Of a stretch of 64,000 nucleotides of DNA, positions 45,118 to 56,500 are shown piece by piece. Positions within the stretch are counted from its first letter, which is position 1. Each line of letters opens with the position of its first letter. Position numbers and translations under genes: made by a program. The notes under the pieces are model-generated. The model searched no databases and was not told the DNA's origin. It saw only the letters and a list, made by a program, of their open reading frames with translations. Origin of the DNA: Liriodendron chinense (Eukaryota; Streptophyta; Magnoliopsida; Magnoliales; Magnoliaceae). The stretch is taken from contig ML058449.1 in the NCBI GenBank assembly GCA_003013855.2, positions 2,356,001 to 2,420,000 on the forward strand. The letters are read 5' to 3'.

Positions 45118-46186
45118 CATATGTTACAAATGGTTCAACTAATTGAGCTACTAGTTTATGAAGTGAGATATGAAATATCAATTGTGTGAGCTACAAATTA
45201 AGTGCCCAACATATATTTTATTCAAGCATCAATATACATTTACCAATTCAACTCATAAGCATAATAGAATTGCATACATAAATAGTTAATCGCAAGCATT
45301 TTGATGCATAGTGGTTCGGCTTAATCCTACTCCACTCTTGGCGGACGCACTCAAACTCGAGTGTACTAAATTTCATTATCTCAATGGTTTTCAATAGTTT
45401 CACCACTAACCTTTACAATGGTTTTATTAGTTCACTACAAGCCTATATGTACACACCTGTGTCAGTGGACCACGTACACACTCGTATCGGTGACAGTCTT
45501 ATACAAAGACCTACACATACTAACCTGTGTTGGTGGAACACATTTCCACCCATGTTGGTGGTTTCCTCAGAGACTTAATTGGTTTTCTATCATCTCACTA
45601 ATACCCTAAACGTACGCACCCGTGTTTGGTGGCTCCCTCGAAGACTTGCAAAGGACCTATATATTCTCCCGCCAAAGGATCCCACGGAGACTAACGCAGT
45701 ATACACCCATGTCCGATGTTGCAAGGACTTACGTATACTTCCACCGGAGACGGTCCTACATAAGGACCTATTTGAGTTTGTATTGCAAACTCGACTGACT
45801 CTACTATAACAACCTTACTTGTTTGATTGGGCCCATGTAATGCGTCTTCTTAAGATGTGTCTTCTCTTATTGAAGATGCTTCTCTTGTGCTCCCCTAATT
45901 TTTGATGTGGATGCTTCAGCTCATACGATCAGCTACCTTGTATATGATGTACCTATGAGGCTACTAAGGTAATGGGAGGATGATTGAATCTCCTACAACT
46001 ATAGGATATTTTTTTCCAATAATAGATTCACCTAAATGAGTATTCTAGAGGATTTACCTATAGGATTTGTATCTAATCTCTAGAAAAGGAAAAAAAATAT
46101 GAACACATTTACAATGAAGCTTTAAATGTTAACTATAGTGGTTAATCACGAGAAGGGTATTATGAATCTCTTTTGCTTGGAGTTTA

Positions 46187-49100
46187 TGTAATACCCCGTA
46201 TCTGGCATGCACTTTGATATCATTTAGAAGTCAACTAATTATAGTAGAATTTTTTTCTTATTAATTAATAATTCTAATTTGGATTTTTTTTAGGAAAATA
46301 TTCAAATTCACGCAAGATGAACCACTAATTAATTAAAAACACTTAATCATTAAATTAATATTTTACATATGTGAATTCTTTTAGTATACAATAATGATTT
46401 GGAGAGGACCCTACTAATTGTAACAAATTAAAAATTTAATAAGTAAATGGAATAATTGTAATTTTAATAATTATTATAATTATTGTATCATATTATTAAA
46501 TGGCTCATTAAATGAAAATATATAATTATAAGTGTTATCGCTTTTGACCAGTAGACTACCTTAATCCTTGAAGTTGGTTTACCATCCAAAATAAAATCAG
46601 AATATATACAACTGTTAGAATTAGTGAATTACCACTATTAATAGATTGAGCATTGTATATAGTTCACCGGTGTGATAGTATGATCTTGAAATAGATCACA
46701 TGCCTCCTTGGTGTGAGTAAAAACTGATGGTTGGAGTGGATTTCACAATTTAGTTTTGTGGGGCCCACTATATTGCGCATGTGCATCAGCACTTATGCAC
46801 TAGTCCAAGTAGACTCGGCCAGACCGACTTTCACAAACTCAAAAGAGGAGTTTCCTCTTTAGGGAATGTATTCCCGCTGCAACGGGTGGACGGACCGCTG
46901 TCCATTTGGGGTGTACAAGTGGCCCACCTTTGGGGATCTGTTGGGACGATCCAAACCGTTCAAACAGTTCTTGGGTAGTGGTTTGAGAAAACCTTAATAA
47001 CGATGGCCGTCGTTGTTCATCGAGTGGTGCATAGAAAGCTACAGAAGTAGGGCTGTCCAATTTTGAGTTGTGTTTTCAGCATCATTTTTACCAACAGATC
47101 CTGTTCATTAGGTCCCACTTTTGGTTGATCCAAACTGTCCTTTCTGGAGGTGGGAAGGCCATCTACCTAACCATGAAGACTTTCCTTGGTTGGACTAGTA
47201 TGTGTAAAAGTAGAGGACTTATCAAAGTTCGTCCGTAAAACTGTTTCTTCCAAACATCCCATTGCCAGCTTGGCAATTCGTGTCCGATGCTCTAAAATGC
47301 ATCTTGGTCATCCATAACAATCTGTTAGGAACAATTTTAGTGCGATCCTAGTTGTTCATACCCCTTCACACGAATTATGAGGCAGTTATAAAAGAAAGTA
47401 GGGCATTTCTTCTTCTTTTTTTTTCTGATTTGCAAAATAGTTATTTAAAACCCTAGATCTAGAATTGTCGACCCTTCCCTTGCTTCTTCTCCTTCATTTC
47501 GTCATTCTCTCAGCTTCCTAAATCCTTTCTTCTCTAACCTTACCTGCCGGTTTGAAGGTCAAAGCATCGAGCAACATCCCTCCATTAGAGCATAAGCCGC
47601 CTTGTTCCAGCGAGTTGCTGTTATGGTCGGGGCCTGATTAGTTGGGGGTTGCATCCGTCGAGTCTGCTAGAGTCGCCTTTTGTAGTTCAACATAGATCGT
47701 CAGAGCTTGGACAGTAGATTGTAGCTGGGGCGATTTGTAATGCTCTTCCCTTCAATTGAAGGAGCTGATTGGTAGTGTGGAGTGGTGGTGGCGTCGCAAC
47801 TATTCGAACGCAAGCCAAACTCTACCATCGCTCTATTGCTGTTGTTAGAATCTTGTTGATTTCTGTAGTTGGGTTCGGTTTCGCTCACACAGGTAAGTTT
47901 TTCATCATCTTCATTCTTACAAAGAATATCTTAGTTTTTGTTCAGTTTTAATGTTGAGACTTCAAACTGAGTTAACCCATTACAACCCTTACTTCTAGCC
48001 TGTTATAAAGGTTTAACTGAGTCAATTCTACCTTGAAATGGTGCTCAAATTAATAGACATTTAAGCTGCATGATTTTAAAGTTCATGTTGTGTTAAAACC
48101 CTTAACTGTGTTGATCCATTGAACTCATTTTTGCCTGATGAGTGGTAAGGAATCGATTGATGTAGATACACTATTATTGCTGGATGAGTGGAATGATAGT
48201 GGTATTAATCATCATTTTATTTGATACTTGATCTTGTTGGATTTCTGTGAGGAATGGAATTTAGGACTCACAGATAGCCTCCAATACATCATCTGATTTT
48301 TTATTTAGTGGCTCAATGGGCTGAATTCATTGATGACAAATTCGAATTAAATCGATATGGGTTGGGGTTAGATTTTTGAACTCCATTGGAAGGTAGAGTT
48401 TGTGAGTTAACCCAACCTTCTGCATAGCTCACCTCACTCAAACTCAATTATAATGAGTTAGTTTGATTAAACTCTAGTCGATTTAGTATTAGAAGTTGAG
48501 TTGAGTGGAAGTGGATTACTCTTTCTCTAACCTTTTAGTGTGATCTTAATTAGAGATAAATTTAAGTTTTAAATCTAATTTTTCCTTTTCATTACTTGTG
48601 CTAAATTAGGATAGAGCTTGTGTTAGGACTACATTGCATTCTATCGATTTAGAAAGCGCTTTTCGACTTTAAGGTGAGCTTTTTCACCCTTCAAGCTTCC
48701 CTAGTTTTATATTAGTTGTGAATTATTAAATTAATAGTGCATAATTGTTCAATAACAAGGAATATTATTTGATTGATGATCACATTTGGAATCTCTAATT
48801 AACTTGAAGAAAATGAAATGGTGTTCACTTGTTTGTTTCAAAAAGCTTACTTGAATAGAAACTAAATTTTGATAATGGGTTATGTTGAATATTTAATTCC
48901 TTACATGTGTGTTAATTTTACTTTTGAAGTGAATGTTATTGAATTATGTGAATTATGTTGAACATGGGAGTAAATGAATATTTGGATGGAGATGTATTGG
49001 AATAATAGAAGAAGTTGGTATTATAATAGTCAATGATATTGTATTACACTTTATATTAGAATTGAGTTGTGGCATGTTATTTAGAAAGGAATGGGAGTTA

Positions 49101-49958
49101 AGATCATAATCATTCTCTTCATGGGCCGGGGATGGTGTTCTGGGATGCTATGCCAGAGCTGTCGGCCTATGCTGGATTTTGCACATCCCCCATAGTGACC
49201 GTTATTATATTTTATTAAATTACCAAATGAATTAATGACGGTTGGTTAATCATCCATCGCATGGCATTTGCAGATAGTGTTGATGAGGAGTCACACTATT
49301 ATTAATTTGATAAGCATTTGCATTGCGGGTAACTTTCGTGATTAACCAAGTTACTGTTGGTTCAACCCTCACCAGCTGGATACATCCCCAGGCTGAAGAA
49401 CATGTGCGTTCATTCATGCATTAACAAGAATTGAAAATAACATAATTGTTATTATAGGGTTTGGATATTTACTTACATGCTTTTATATTACTTCTCAACT
49501 AGTGTTATTTGTATATATTCCTTATATAATGTTCTCATTCCATGAATATAGAATCTTGGAGGGTGCTACCTTACTATGACAATGAGTGATGTTGTTGAAA
49601 TATATCAGATGGTGCAGATGATGGACAGGTTGACCCTATTCTAGCTGTGGATGAGCTTAAGGCTAACATTTGAGACACCTGGCCTTATTTGTCCCAGAAG
49701 GAACTGGACCATATGACGGTCAATGACAAATAAACTTACTTTTCCATTTTTGTTCTTTACTTTTAGAACCTTGGATTTATATAAGCCCTATGGGCATTAC
49801 TTGTTTTCGCTTGATATGATGATTCGTGGGTTTCTTAGATCTATCTCTCAAATGTTTGGAATGCGGTATTGATACTAAATAATGTTTAGCAGTTTATACA
49901 TCCAAGTTTTCCAAAGCACGGGCTTATCACCCGAGTATTGAAAAATCTGGGCATTACA
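46187..49958 (+). mobile_element. 3.77-kb solo LTR H in LTR F
   Basis: Starts TGTAATACCCCG and ends GGGCATTACA (terminal inverted repeat), with perfect duplication GTTTA at 46182-46186 and 49959-49963. No protein domain. A TATA box at 47387-47395 precedes a pyrimidine-rich leader, giving the plus orientation. The TGTAAT-CCC ends and length fit Tekay/Del-type chromovirus LTRs (from memory). A stretch near 49610-49730 reads like a degraded coding tail (GATGGTGCAGATGATGGACA) but has no long frame. Confidence 0.85.
47387..47395 (+). promoter_or_regulatory. TATA box of solo LTR H
   Basis: TTATAAAAG, followed after about 20-80 bp by T/C-rich text typical of an LTR transcript start. Confidence 0.55.
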
Positions 49959-50042
49959 GTTTAGGAGAGGAATAATGAGTGGAAAATCACCTAGGCTCTA
50001 ATTGCACAAAAAATCCATCATTTTGTCTAATGTTCGAATGTT

Positions 50043-50052
50043 ATTTTATAGA
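50043..50052 (-). promoter_or_regulatory. TATA box of LTR F
   Basis: Minus strand CTATAAAATA, about 45 bp downstream (in the transcription direction) of the palindrome cluster. Confidence 0.55.
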
Positions 50053-50097
50053 GAAAAGGTTTCCAACAGCTATAAAATGGCTAATTCAACGGCACTG

Positions 50098-50250
50098 TCG
50101 ATGGGATCGATCTAGCCTTTAATAGGATCGAAGGCTCATTCGATATGATCGAATAAATCTAGAAATTGACAGTTTTGTTATTTGACTGTTTTGGCCATCT
50201 TTGATTGTATCGAGCAGGACCCTTCGATATAATCGAGTCTTATCGATGTC
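50098..50250. repeat. TTCGATATGATCGAA palindrome cluster in LTR F
   Basis: TTCGATATGATCGAA at 50139-50153, GATGGGATCGATC near 50100, CTTCGATATAATCGAG near 50231-50246 and related decayed copies. Confidence 0.75.
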
Positions 50251-50575
50251 GATAGGACTCCATCCTATTGAAGACTATTGATTTAGGTTGTTCGATTATC
50301 AGCAGCTTTACACTTCTAAAGCTTAACTAGCCATGATCAAATAACGGCCCATGAGGCTATATGATAATCAAACAAAGGTTTGCCTATTGGAGAATGAATC
50401 ATCTAGAAGTTAATGTTGTTTTGGACTTAAAGGGGTCTAAGGTTAGGGTCACCAAAGCACCTCGATTTATTTGTTTCTTCAGTCCTTGATGCTCATTCAT
50501 ATGTTTTCGGTCTTCAACTTCTAAGGGATCAACCGACTTACTGCTACACGTGATTGACAGACAAGCGCACTTACA

Positions 50576-50583
50576 ATCTCCCC
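50576..50583 (-). promoter_or_regulatory. polypurine tract beside LTR F
   Basis: Minus strand GGGGAGAT followed by the TGTAAGTG LTR start; the (A)nGGGGAGAT form is common in copia elements. Confidence 0.6.
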
Positions 50584-50671
50584 ATTTTTTAATTATGTAA
50601 CAAAAACCTAACTTGGACCTTGTCATGGTGAACACCAATGCACACTAATGACACACCAAACAACCCTCGAC

Positions 50672-50793
50672 TGCTAGTTCTTTCATCTCCTTGGCCCTCA
50701 ACAAAATTTGAATTCATTCAGACTCGCCGAGACCCAACCTATGATACTTCAAAGCGACGAGATCCTCTCCCCCACACCAAATTCTCCCTCCCT

Positions 50794-50826
<33 letters not shown>

Positions 50827-53800
50827 CCCTCCATTCTCTAAAGTTTAGAATTTAAGGAATGAGAGAATGAAAGAAGCTTTTATTGCCTTCACATTTTGGG
50901 TTTTCTTTTTGTGGTTTGCAGGTGCAAACCTATACACATCTGTTGGTTAGATCGACATAAACTGATAGTTTTGCAGTTGAATCGACTGTTTCAGTTATTC
51001 TCAATCGGTCGAATTGACGGAACACTAACTTACCTTATAATAGGTCCTTTTCACTACTTTAGGGTCCTAAGGGTTGGTTAGTGTGATTCCATGGGCTAAT
51101 CTTGAATTAAATAACCAATTTGGTGCACTCAATCAAGAATCCTTGTCCGACCAGACATTAGGGACTCAATGGATGGTGGATCTGAGGGTTCAGGCCCCAC
51201 GATTGGTTCAAATGATGTAATTTGCTCATGTATGAAGTCTAATTAAGGTTTGGGTATTTGGAAATAATGTTTCATCTGAAATCCCTAAGTTTTTTAGTTT
51301 AAGTATGCGTGTGCACGTGCAGTCGCACAATAAATCGATTTTTTTATGACGACACCCGAGGACATCCAATTTTTTAGTATTGGAGGGCCAAGGTGTCGAG
51401 GGGGATGCTGGAATAGTTCGTGGGGGGAAGATGAATTTTTGATCGAAAACATGATGCGTGTGCTGAGTTTAGTGAGGTAATTCTTCAGCTTTGGTTATCT
51501 TCAAATAAGGAATTCAAATGGCATATTCTGGAAGAAACACAAGCATTCAAGGTAGGAGGAAACCAAACAATTCACATAGGGAAGGTTAAGCGAACAAAAA
51601 TAAAAGTAAGGGAACACAATCCTCGTGATGCCGCTTTATAGGAAAGCTCAACCGTCGAAAGCGTCGCCAACATTTAATGTAGGGAATCATGATAGATGAT
51701 CTCTAACGTAAAAAATAATGCATGACGATCGATGAAGCAACTGGGTGCTGTCACATGGCAGGCATCAACGCAAGTTTCCTTCCCCATGTCTTAACATCTC
51801 TCTACATTCTCCAGATACAAAGAGACGTAGGGAGAAATGTTTATACCTGATCCAACCGTGCTAGATTTGACGGCTAGTAAGCTAGCACGTGGTGGCATCG
51901 ATGTACGAAGATCAAGATGAAATCTTCATAACTAATATGATCAGGTAAGAGGAGATCATGAAATATAAAGAATGTTGTTGCCACATAATACATATCATTG
52001 TGCCTAAAAAAAGTTGTAATATGACATGCGAGAATAAAAGAACGGTCATACACTTCGTAGTGGCCTGAAAACAAAGTCACAGACATTATTTTAACTGGCG
52101 GTGATGCTTATCACGACACATGATAAAAGACGGTTGGCTACGCACATGTATGGTCATAAGGAAGAGCTCTAATATGCACAATTAGCTAAGGCAGTGATTA
52201 ACAGAGATAAATGGCATGACATGATTGGGCAAGCATATCTATAAGCAAGTTGATTACCGCAAATCACAAAAGATTATTTCAAGTTAGAAATACGATCAAC
52301 TATGCTTGCCTAATGACCGACCGATTGGAAGAAAATCTTACCAACTCATCTTGAGTTAAAAAGTGTAATCAACCATGTCCATTAACTGGCCAATAATCAA
52401 GAGAAGAACTCAAAGGCTAATTCCAATACATGTCTCAAGCAAACCACCTTACACATCTTAAATTCAACAGAAAATGAAGAGCTTGGGGCCTCACACAAAA
52501 CTAGCCCGATTTGAGTAGATTATAATAAGTTAGATTGACATTCTATGTCTACGACCACATCAACAAACCTAAGAAGATCACTAGGTTTCGAACAGATGGC
52601 CAATGGGGCAATCCAGCACATGTTTAGTGATTTCGCTCGACTAGCTCACTAAGAAGTTTGACGAAGTTACGAACAGGTCACTGTTTACTTACGGTTGCCT
52701 TGCCACTAAGCCTAGCCGAGTGACAAACTAGTGGTTGTCCTACGACACTTTGCCCACATAATTACGATAATGAATGGATAGTGGTTTCCACAACCGTCTG
52801 GCCATGAAGTAAGGACTCGAAGAGACAAACACGTTGTTACCTCATTGACCTTCCCACCACGAAATCTTGTTGCTGAGTGCAAAATAGTTAATTGTTTAAA
52901 TAACGACCGACTTACCCATAAAACTCAGTCGTGAGGAGTGATGAATTGACTGTCGCTTCCCAGGGACTGTCTCGTCATGAAACCTCGATGTATGATGAAT
53001 GGATTGGCAATGATTTGCCCACCATTGGCTCTCTTTCCAGGGGATATGGTCTTACACAATGAACAAACAATTGCAACAATTATTGTCTAACCATAAAGCC
53101 TACCGAGAGATGAATAGATGTCCACCCTCCCATGGACCATGAGTGTCTTGCATAATGAAATTCTGCTCATAATGAACAGATTATCATTCCCAACAACCGT
53201 CCAGCTATAAATCCAGTCAAGCATGCGATCCAACTCTCGTCCTCGACAACCTTCTTGCTAAGAACATATAGTCATTCCCAATAATCGTCTCACTACAAAC
53301 ATAATTATTCTTTTTCCTTTCATTTTTAATCGCATAGTTAAAACTCTTACTTAATTGATCAGCTTCGACCTAATTATTTTTTTCATTATATTCTTCTATT
53401 ACTAAATAATATAAAAGTGAATCACACTTTTAATAATAAGTCCGATTTTTATTTAAAGGAAAAAAATAACTCATTAGTAGAATGAATCCCACACTTAGAC
53501 AAACCATCTACTTTGTAAATTGTATGATTCTATGTAATTAGTGGCTAGGTAGTTAGGTCAATTTTCACATATCTTATCCTAAATCAACTATTTTGGTACC
53601 TAGGGTCACAAGGCGTTGGGTTTAAGTTGAACCACTATTGACCCTAGCACACCCGTCACATACATACACATAAACAAAACGTATGACCGACAGCTAATTT
53701 AAATTTTAATGTATCCAAATCAATATACTAATTTAAATGCATCGGGAACAAAAAAAGTACAACTATTTCATTATCCAACCATATTATAAGTGGACAAGCT

Positions 53801-53982
53801 TCCAATGCCATATTTTAGCAAACAAGCTTTCATCGATCAGATGTTAAGGTGGTGGAGCCAATCTGATTTTTGGATGCTAACCTAGAGAAAGTAGGGTCAA
53901 CAATTTATAATTTATTTTAATTTGGGTTAACGTTTGTGGCGTGTACCATTTAAAAGTGCATGCGTATCAAGCATCCTAAGCA
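50672..53982 (+). repeat. 5' LTR of element O
   Basis: 3.3 kb. Starts TGCTAGTTCTTTCATC (TGTTAG in the partner) and ends GCATCCTAAGCA. Homology to 57527-61407 is continuous apart from the MITE. Includes a (CT)n run at 50791-50826 and the tandem-repeat zone at 52560-53300. Confidence 0.8.
52560..53300 (+). repeat. degenerate 50-60-bp tandem repeat in LTR O
   Basis: At least ten divergent units built on a word like GCCACGAAGCCT, then GAGTGATGAA, then a GTGGTT-CCCACGACCGTC end. Unit length varies. Confidence 0.7.
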
Positions 53983-54059
53983 GTCGGACTATTAGTGGCA
54001 TGAGCCGATTAAATTTGCTAAGCGTGCAAAGCATGTTAATGGCATGAGCCGATACATCA

Positions 54060-54960
54060 TGCACTGGCCAATATTGAACTTCGATTGATTATAAAGACAT
54101 GGCCCTTCAGGGGATGATCCATAAATTTGATCGGAAAAATATTTCATTCGTCCTCGAATCAACATAGTTTCATAATTGTTGCAACTGACTACTTCACTAA
54201 ATGGGTGAAAGCTAGGCTAATGAGAGGTGTAGGACAAGCAAAAGTGATTGATTTTATTAAAGAACATCTCATTCATAGGTTTGACTTTCTATAATCAATT
54301 ATGGTCAATAAAGGTACAACTTTCTCAGACATCCAGATCATGGCTTTTACAGAAGCATACAAGTTTAAGATTTTACACTCTTCTCCTTATTACACCTAAG
54401 CCACAAATAAGATCCTTAAGAATATTTTAAAATGAATGGTTAAAGATAACCCTCGGTCATGGAACCGAACTCTCTCTGAAGTCTTATGGCCATTTCCAAC
54501 AAAACTTGACAGTGAACTAGTATTGGTGTCACTCCTTTTGCATTGAACTATGGTCATTCTGCATATGGAAATGAATGTGCCCCACTTAGAGTAGCTTTCC
54601 AAAATTAGTTAACTCTAATAGAATTCACTAATGCCATGATGATCGAGTTAAAAGAATTGGATGAAGATAGGCTTCAGACACTTAATTCATTAGAACTTCA
54701 TAAGTAGATAGTGGCCAAGGGTTTTAAAAAGAGAGTAAAAGGAAAATTGTTTGAAGAAAGGCAGATCTGAAAAATTATCCTCCATATCAGGACTAAAAGC
54801 CCTAAATATGGAAAGTGGTCGTCAACTTGAGAAGGCTCATTCATAGTAAACAAAGCATCACGTGGAGGAGCTTACATATTATAAGATTTGAATAGAGAAG
54901 TTAGAAAAACGATTGTAAACAGTTATTTCTTAAAAAGATATTATCTCATTGTGTCAAAAT
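54060..54960 (+). pseudogene. Tat-type integrase remnant of element O
   Basis: FIIVATDYFTKWVKARLM (54166-54225) matches the first catalytic Asp region of Tat-lineage integrases; IDFIKEHLIHRF follows. The second Asp is lost (MVNKGTTF where TDQGT is usual). The third motif is truncated: HSSPYYT, a stop, then ATNKILKN, missing the Q-x-E segment. The C-terminal YGKWSSTWEGSFIVNKASRG (about 54808-54870) is a recognisable integrase tail. Many stops; clearly non-functional. Confidence 0.8.
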
Positions 54961-55016
54961 TGATTGCATGACAAAAAGATATACCTAGAGTTAGCTAAAA
55001 AAATTAAGTTTTCAAT

Positions 55017-55030
55017 TCAAGTTGGGGGGG
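55017..55030 (+). promoter_or_regulatory. polypurine tract of element O
   Basis: TCAAGTTGGGGGGG lies 60 bp after the integrase tail. The 3' LTR start is now 2.5 kb away because P inserted at this point. Confidence 0.6.
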
Positions 55031-55689
55031 TCCCTGATTTCTGTCGCTCAAGTATACTACTCTTTTTTTACAAAAATTCGAGTATTACACTTAGGAAAAA
55101 TCACATGTGGGTGTGTTCTCTATATCCACATATAGTCAGATTTCATTCATTCATTCCCAATCAGAGTATTGTTTAATTAGTGGCATCAAAGATAAGTAAA
55201 GATAATTGTGACAAAGAATATCAAGGCTAATATCAAAATATACAAATCCAAAAGAATGTCACTTAGTTGGGGACTATACAAACCACATATAAATAAATAT
55301 ACAAGATAAAACTTGTAAAAGAAAGCAGAGATCTGATGATTGGGCTTGTATAGCTCAGCCACGCTAAGATAAGGCTCCTCATCTCCAGGCTCCTAACCAG
55401 GCTCCCCAGGAGCCTCCTCGCAAACTTCATCAGCCTACCCTACTCCTCCATCACTTGGTTGGTACAATTTCATAGAACAAACATCGTGAGTTGTAGACTC
55501 AGTGAGAGATCCTCTCAAGATTACACACATGTCATATTAGACCAATATAGTTTCAAATAGCAAGCTAGGACTTAACATACATCTCATAATACAAATCTTA
55601 TTTAAATGCATGAATGAATGAAATACACTCAGACCTGGGGACGCACATCCAGTTGGCAAGCAATGGGTAGTCACTATGGAAATACAATA

Positions 55690-55990
55690 AGTATGTGCTC
55701 GTAATGACTAGCCACATCTAAAATGGACGTTCGTACAATGGTCTACTCACTAGTAAAAATACAATAAATATGTGCTCACAATGACTAGCCACTCGATAAT
55801 GCATGCACAAAAAGAGGACGACCCACAGTGACTAATCACCAGCAAAAATACAACAAGTATGTGTTTACAATGAATAGCCACCCAATAAAATCCCACACAA
55901 AAATGGACATTCGTATAATGTACTAGCCATCAGTGAAAATACAACAAGTACGTACTCATAATGACTCGACACCCGATAACGCCCACGTGA
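55690..55990. repeat. 80-90-bp tandem repeat in P
   Basis: About four units containing AATACAACAAGTATGTG and CAATGACTAGCCAC; the ATGACTAG word recurs at 55704, 55781, 55870 and 55961 with changes. Confidence 0.75.
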
Positions 55991-56153
55991 CATGTATGCA
56001 TGATTTTGCCAATTCGTTATTATTCCAATTTACAAACAATCTAGTTATGACAAACTTTTACAACTAGTGACCTTTCCAAATCAATAATAGCGTAATAGTT
56101 CCTTTATCTTTTCCATTCATTCATGGACATTACATAAAAAGGATTTCACCCAC

Positions 56154-56500
56154 AAGCCACTAAGGGGCAATCAAGTCCATTCAAGAACATCATAAGTGTT
56201 CGACTCATCAAGCCACTTAGGGCAATCATAAGTCCATTGAAGGACACCACAAATGTTCAATTCATAAAGCCGCTTAGGGCAATCAAGTCCATTTAAGGAC
56301 ATCACATATGTTTAACTCATTAAGCCACTTAGGCTAGTCAAGTCCATTTAAGGACACCACAAATGTTCAACTCATTAAGCCACTTAGGCTAGTCAGGTCC
56401 ATTTAAGGACACCACAAATGTTCAACTCATCAAGCCACTTTGGGCAATCAAGTCCATTCAAGGACACCACAAATGTTTAGCTCATCAAGCCACTCAAGGC
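56154..56500. repeat. 55-bp tandem array in P
   Basis: Units start AAGCCACTTAGGG at 56154, 56210, 56267, 56322, 56377, 56432 and 56487 (partial), i.e. about 6.2 copies with periods 56, 57, 55, 55, 55, 55. Each has TCAAGTCCATTTAAGGACA then ACAAATGTTCAACTCAT. Confidence 0.95.

Larger units (their letters stand above)
43233..50575 (-). mobile_element. copia-type LTR F (3' LTR), split by insertions G and H
   Basis: Plus-strand left end TGAAATTGCGTCGGTTGTCTAA matches the D left end. The right end CGCACTTACA is followed by ATCTCCCC, i.e. on the minus strand a GGGGAGAT tract abuts TGTAAGTG, so this is a 3' LTR whose internal region lay to the right and is lost after about 50640. Without G and H it is roughly 1.85 kb, the size of D. 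Confidence 0.75.

Noticed and set aside
46187..49958. H as a DNA transposon because of its terminal inverted repeats
   Set aside because: TG...CA ends, 5-bp duplication, internal TATA box and lack of transposase fit a solo LTR better.
40662..50575. E and F as the two LTRs of one element
   Set aside because: They are in opposite orientation; E has a PBS on its right and F has a polypurine tract on its right, so both internal regions face the same way and cannot be one element.
50638..50841. Short ORF ending in Ser-Leu repeats
   Set aside because: Lies in LTR O over a (CT)n run; no counterpart frame in the partner LTR.
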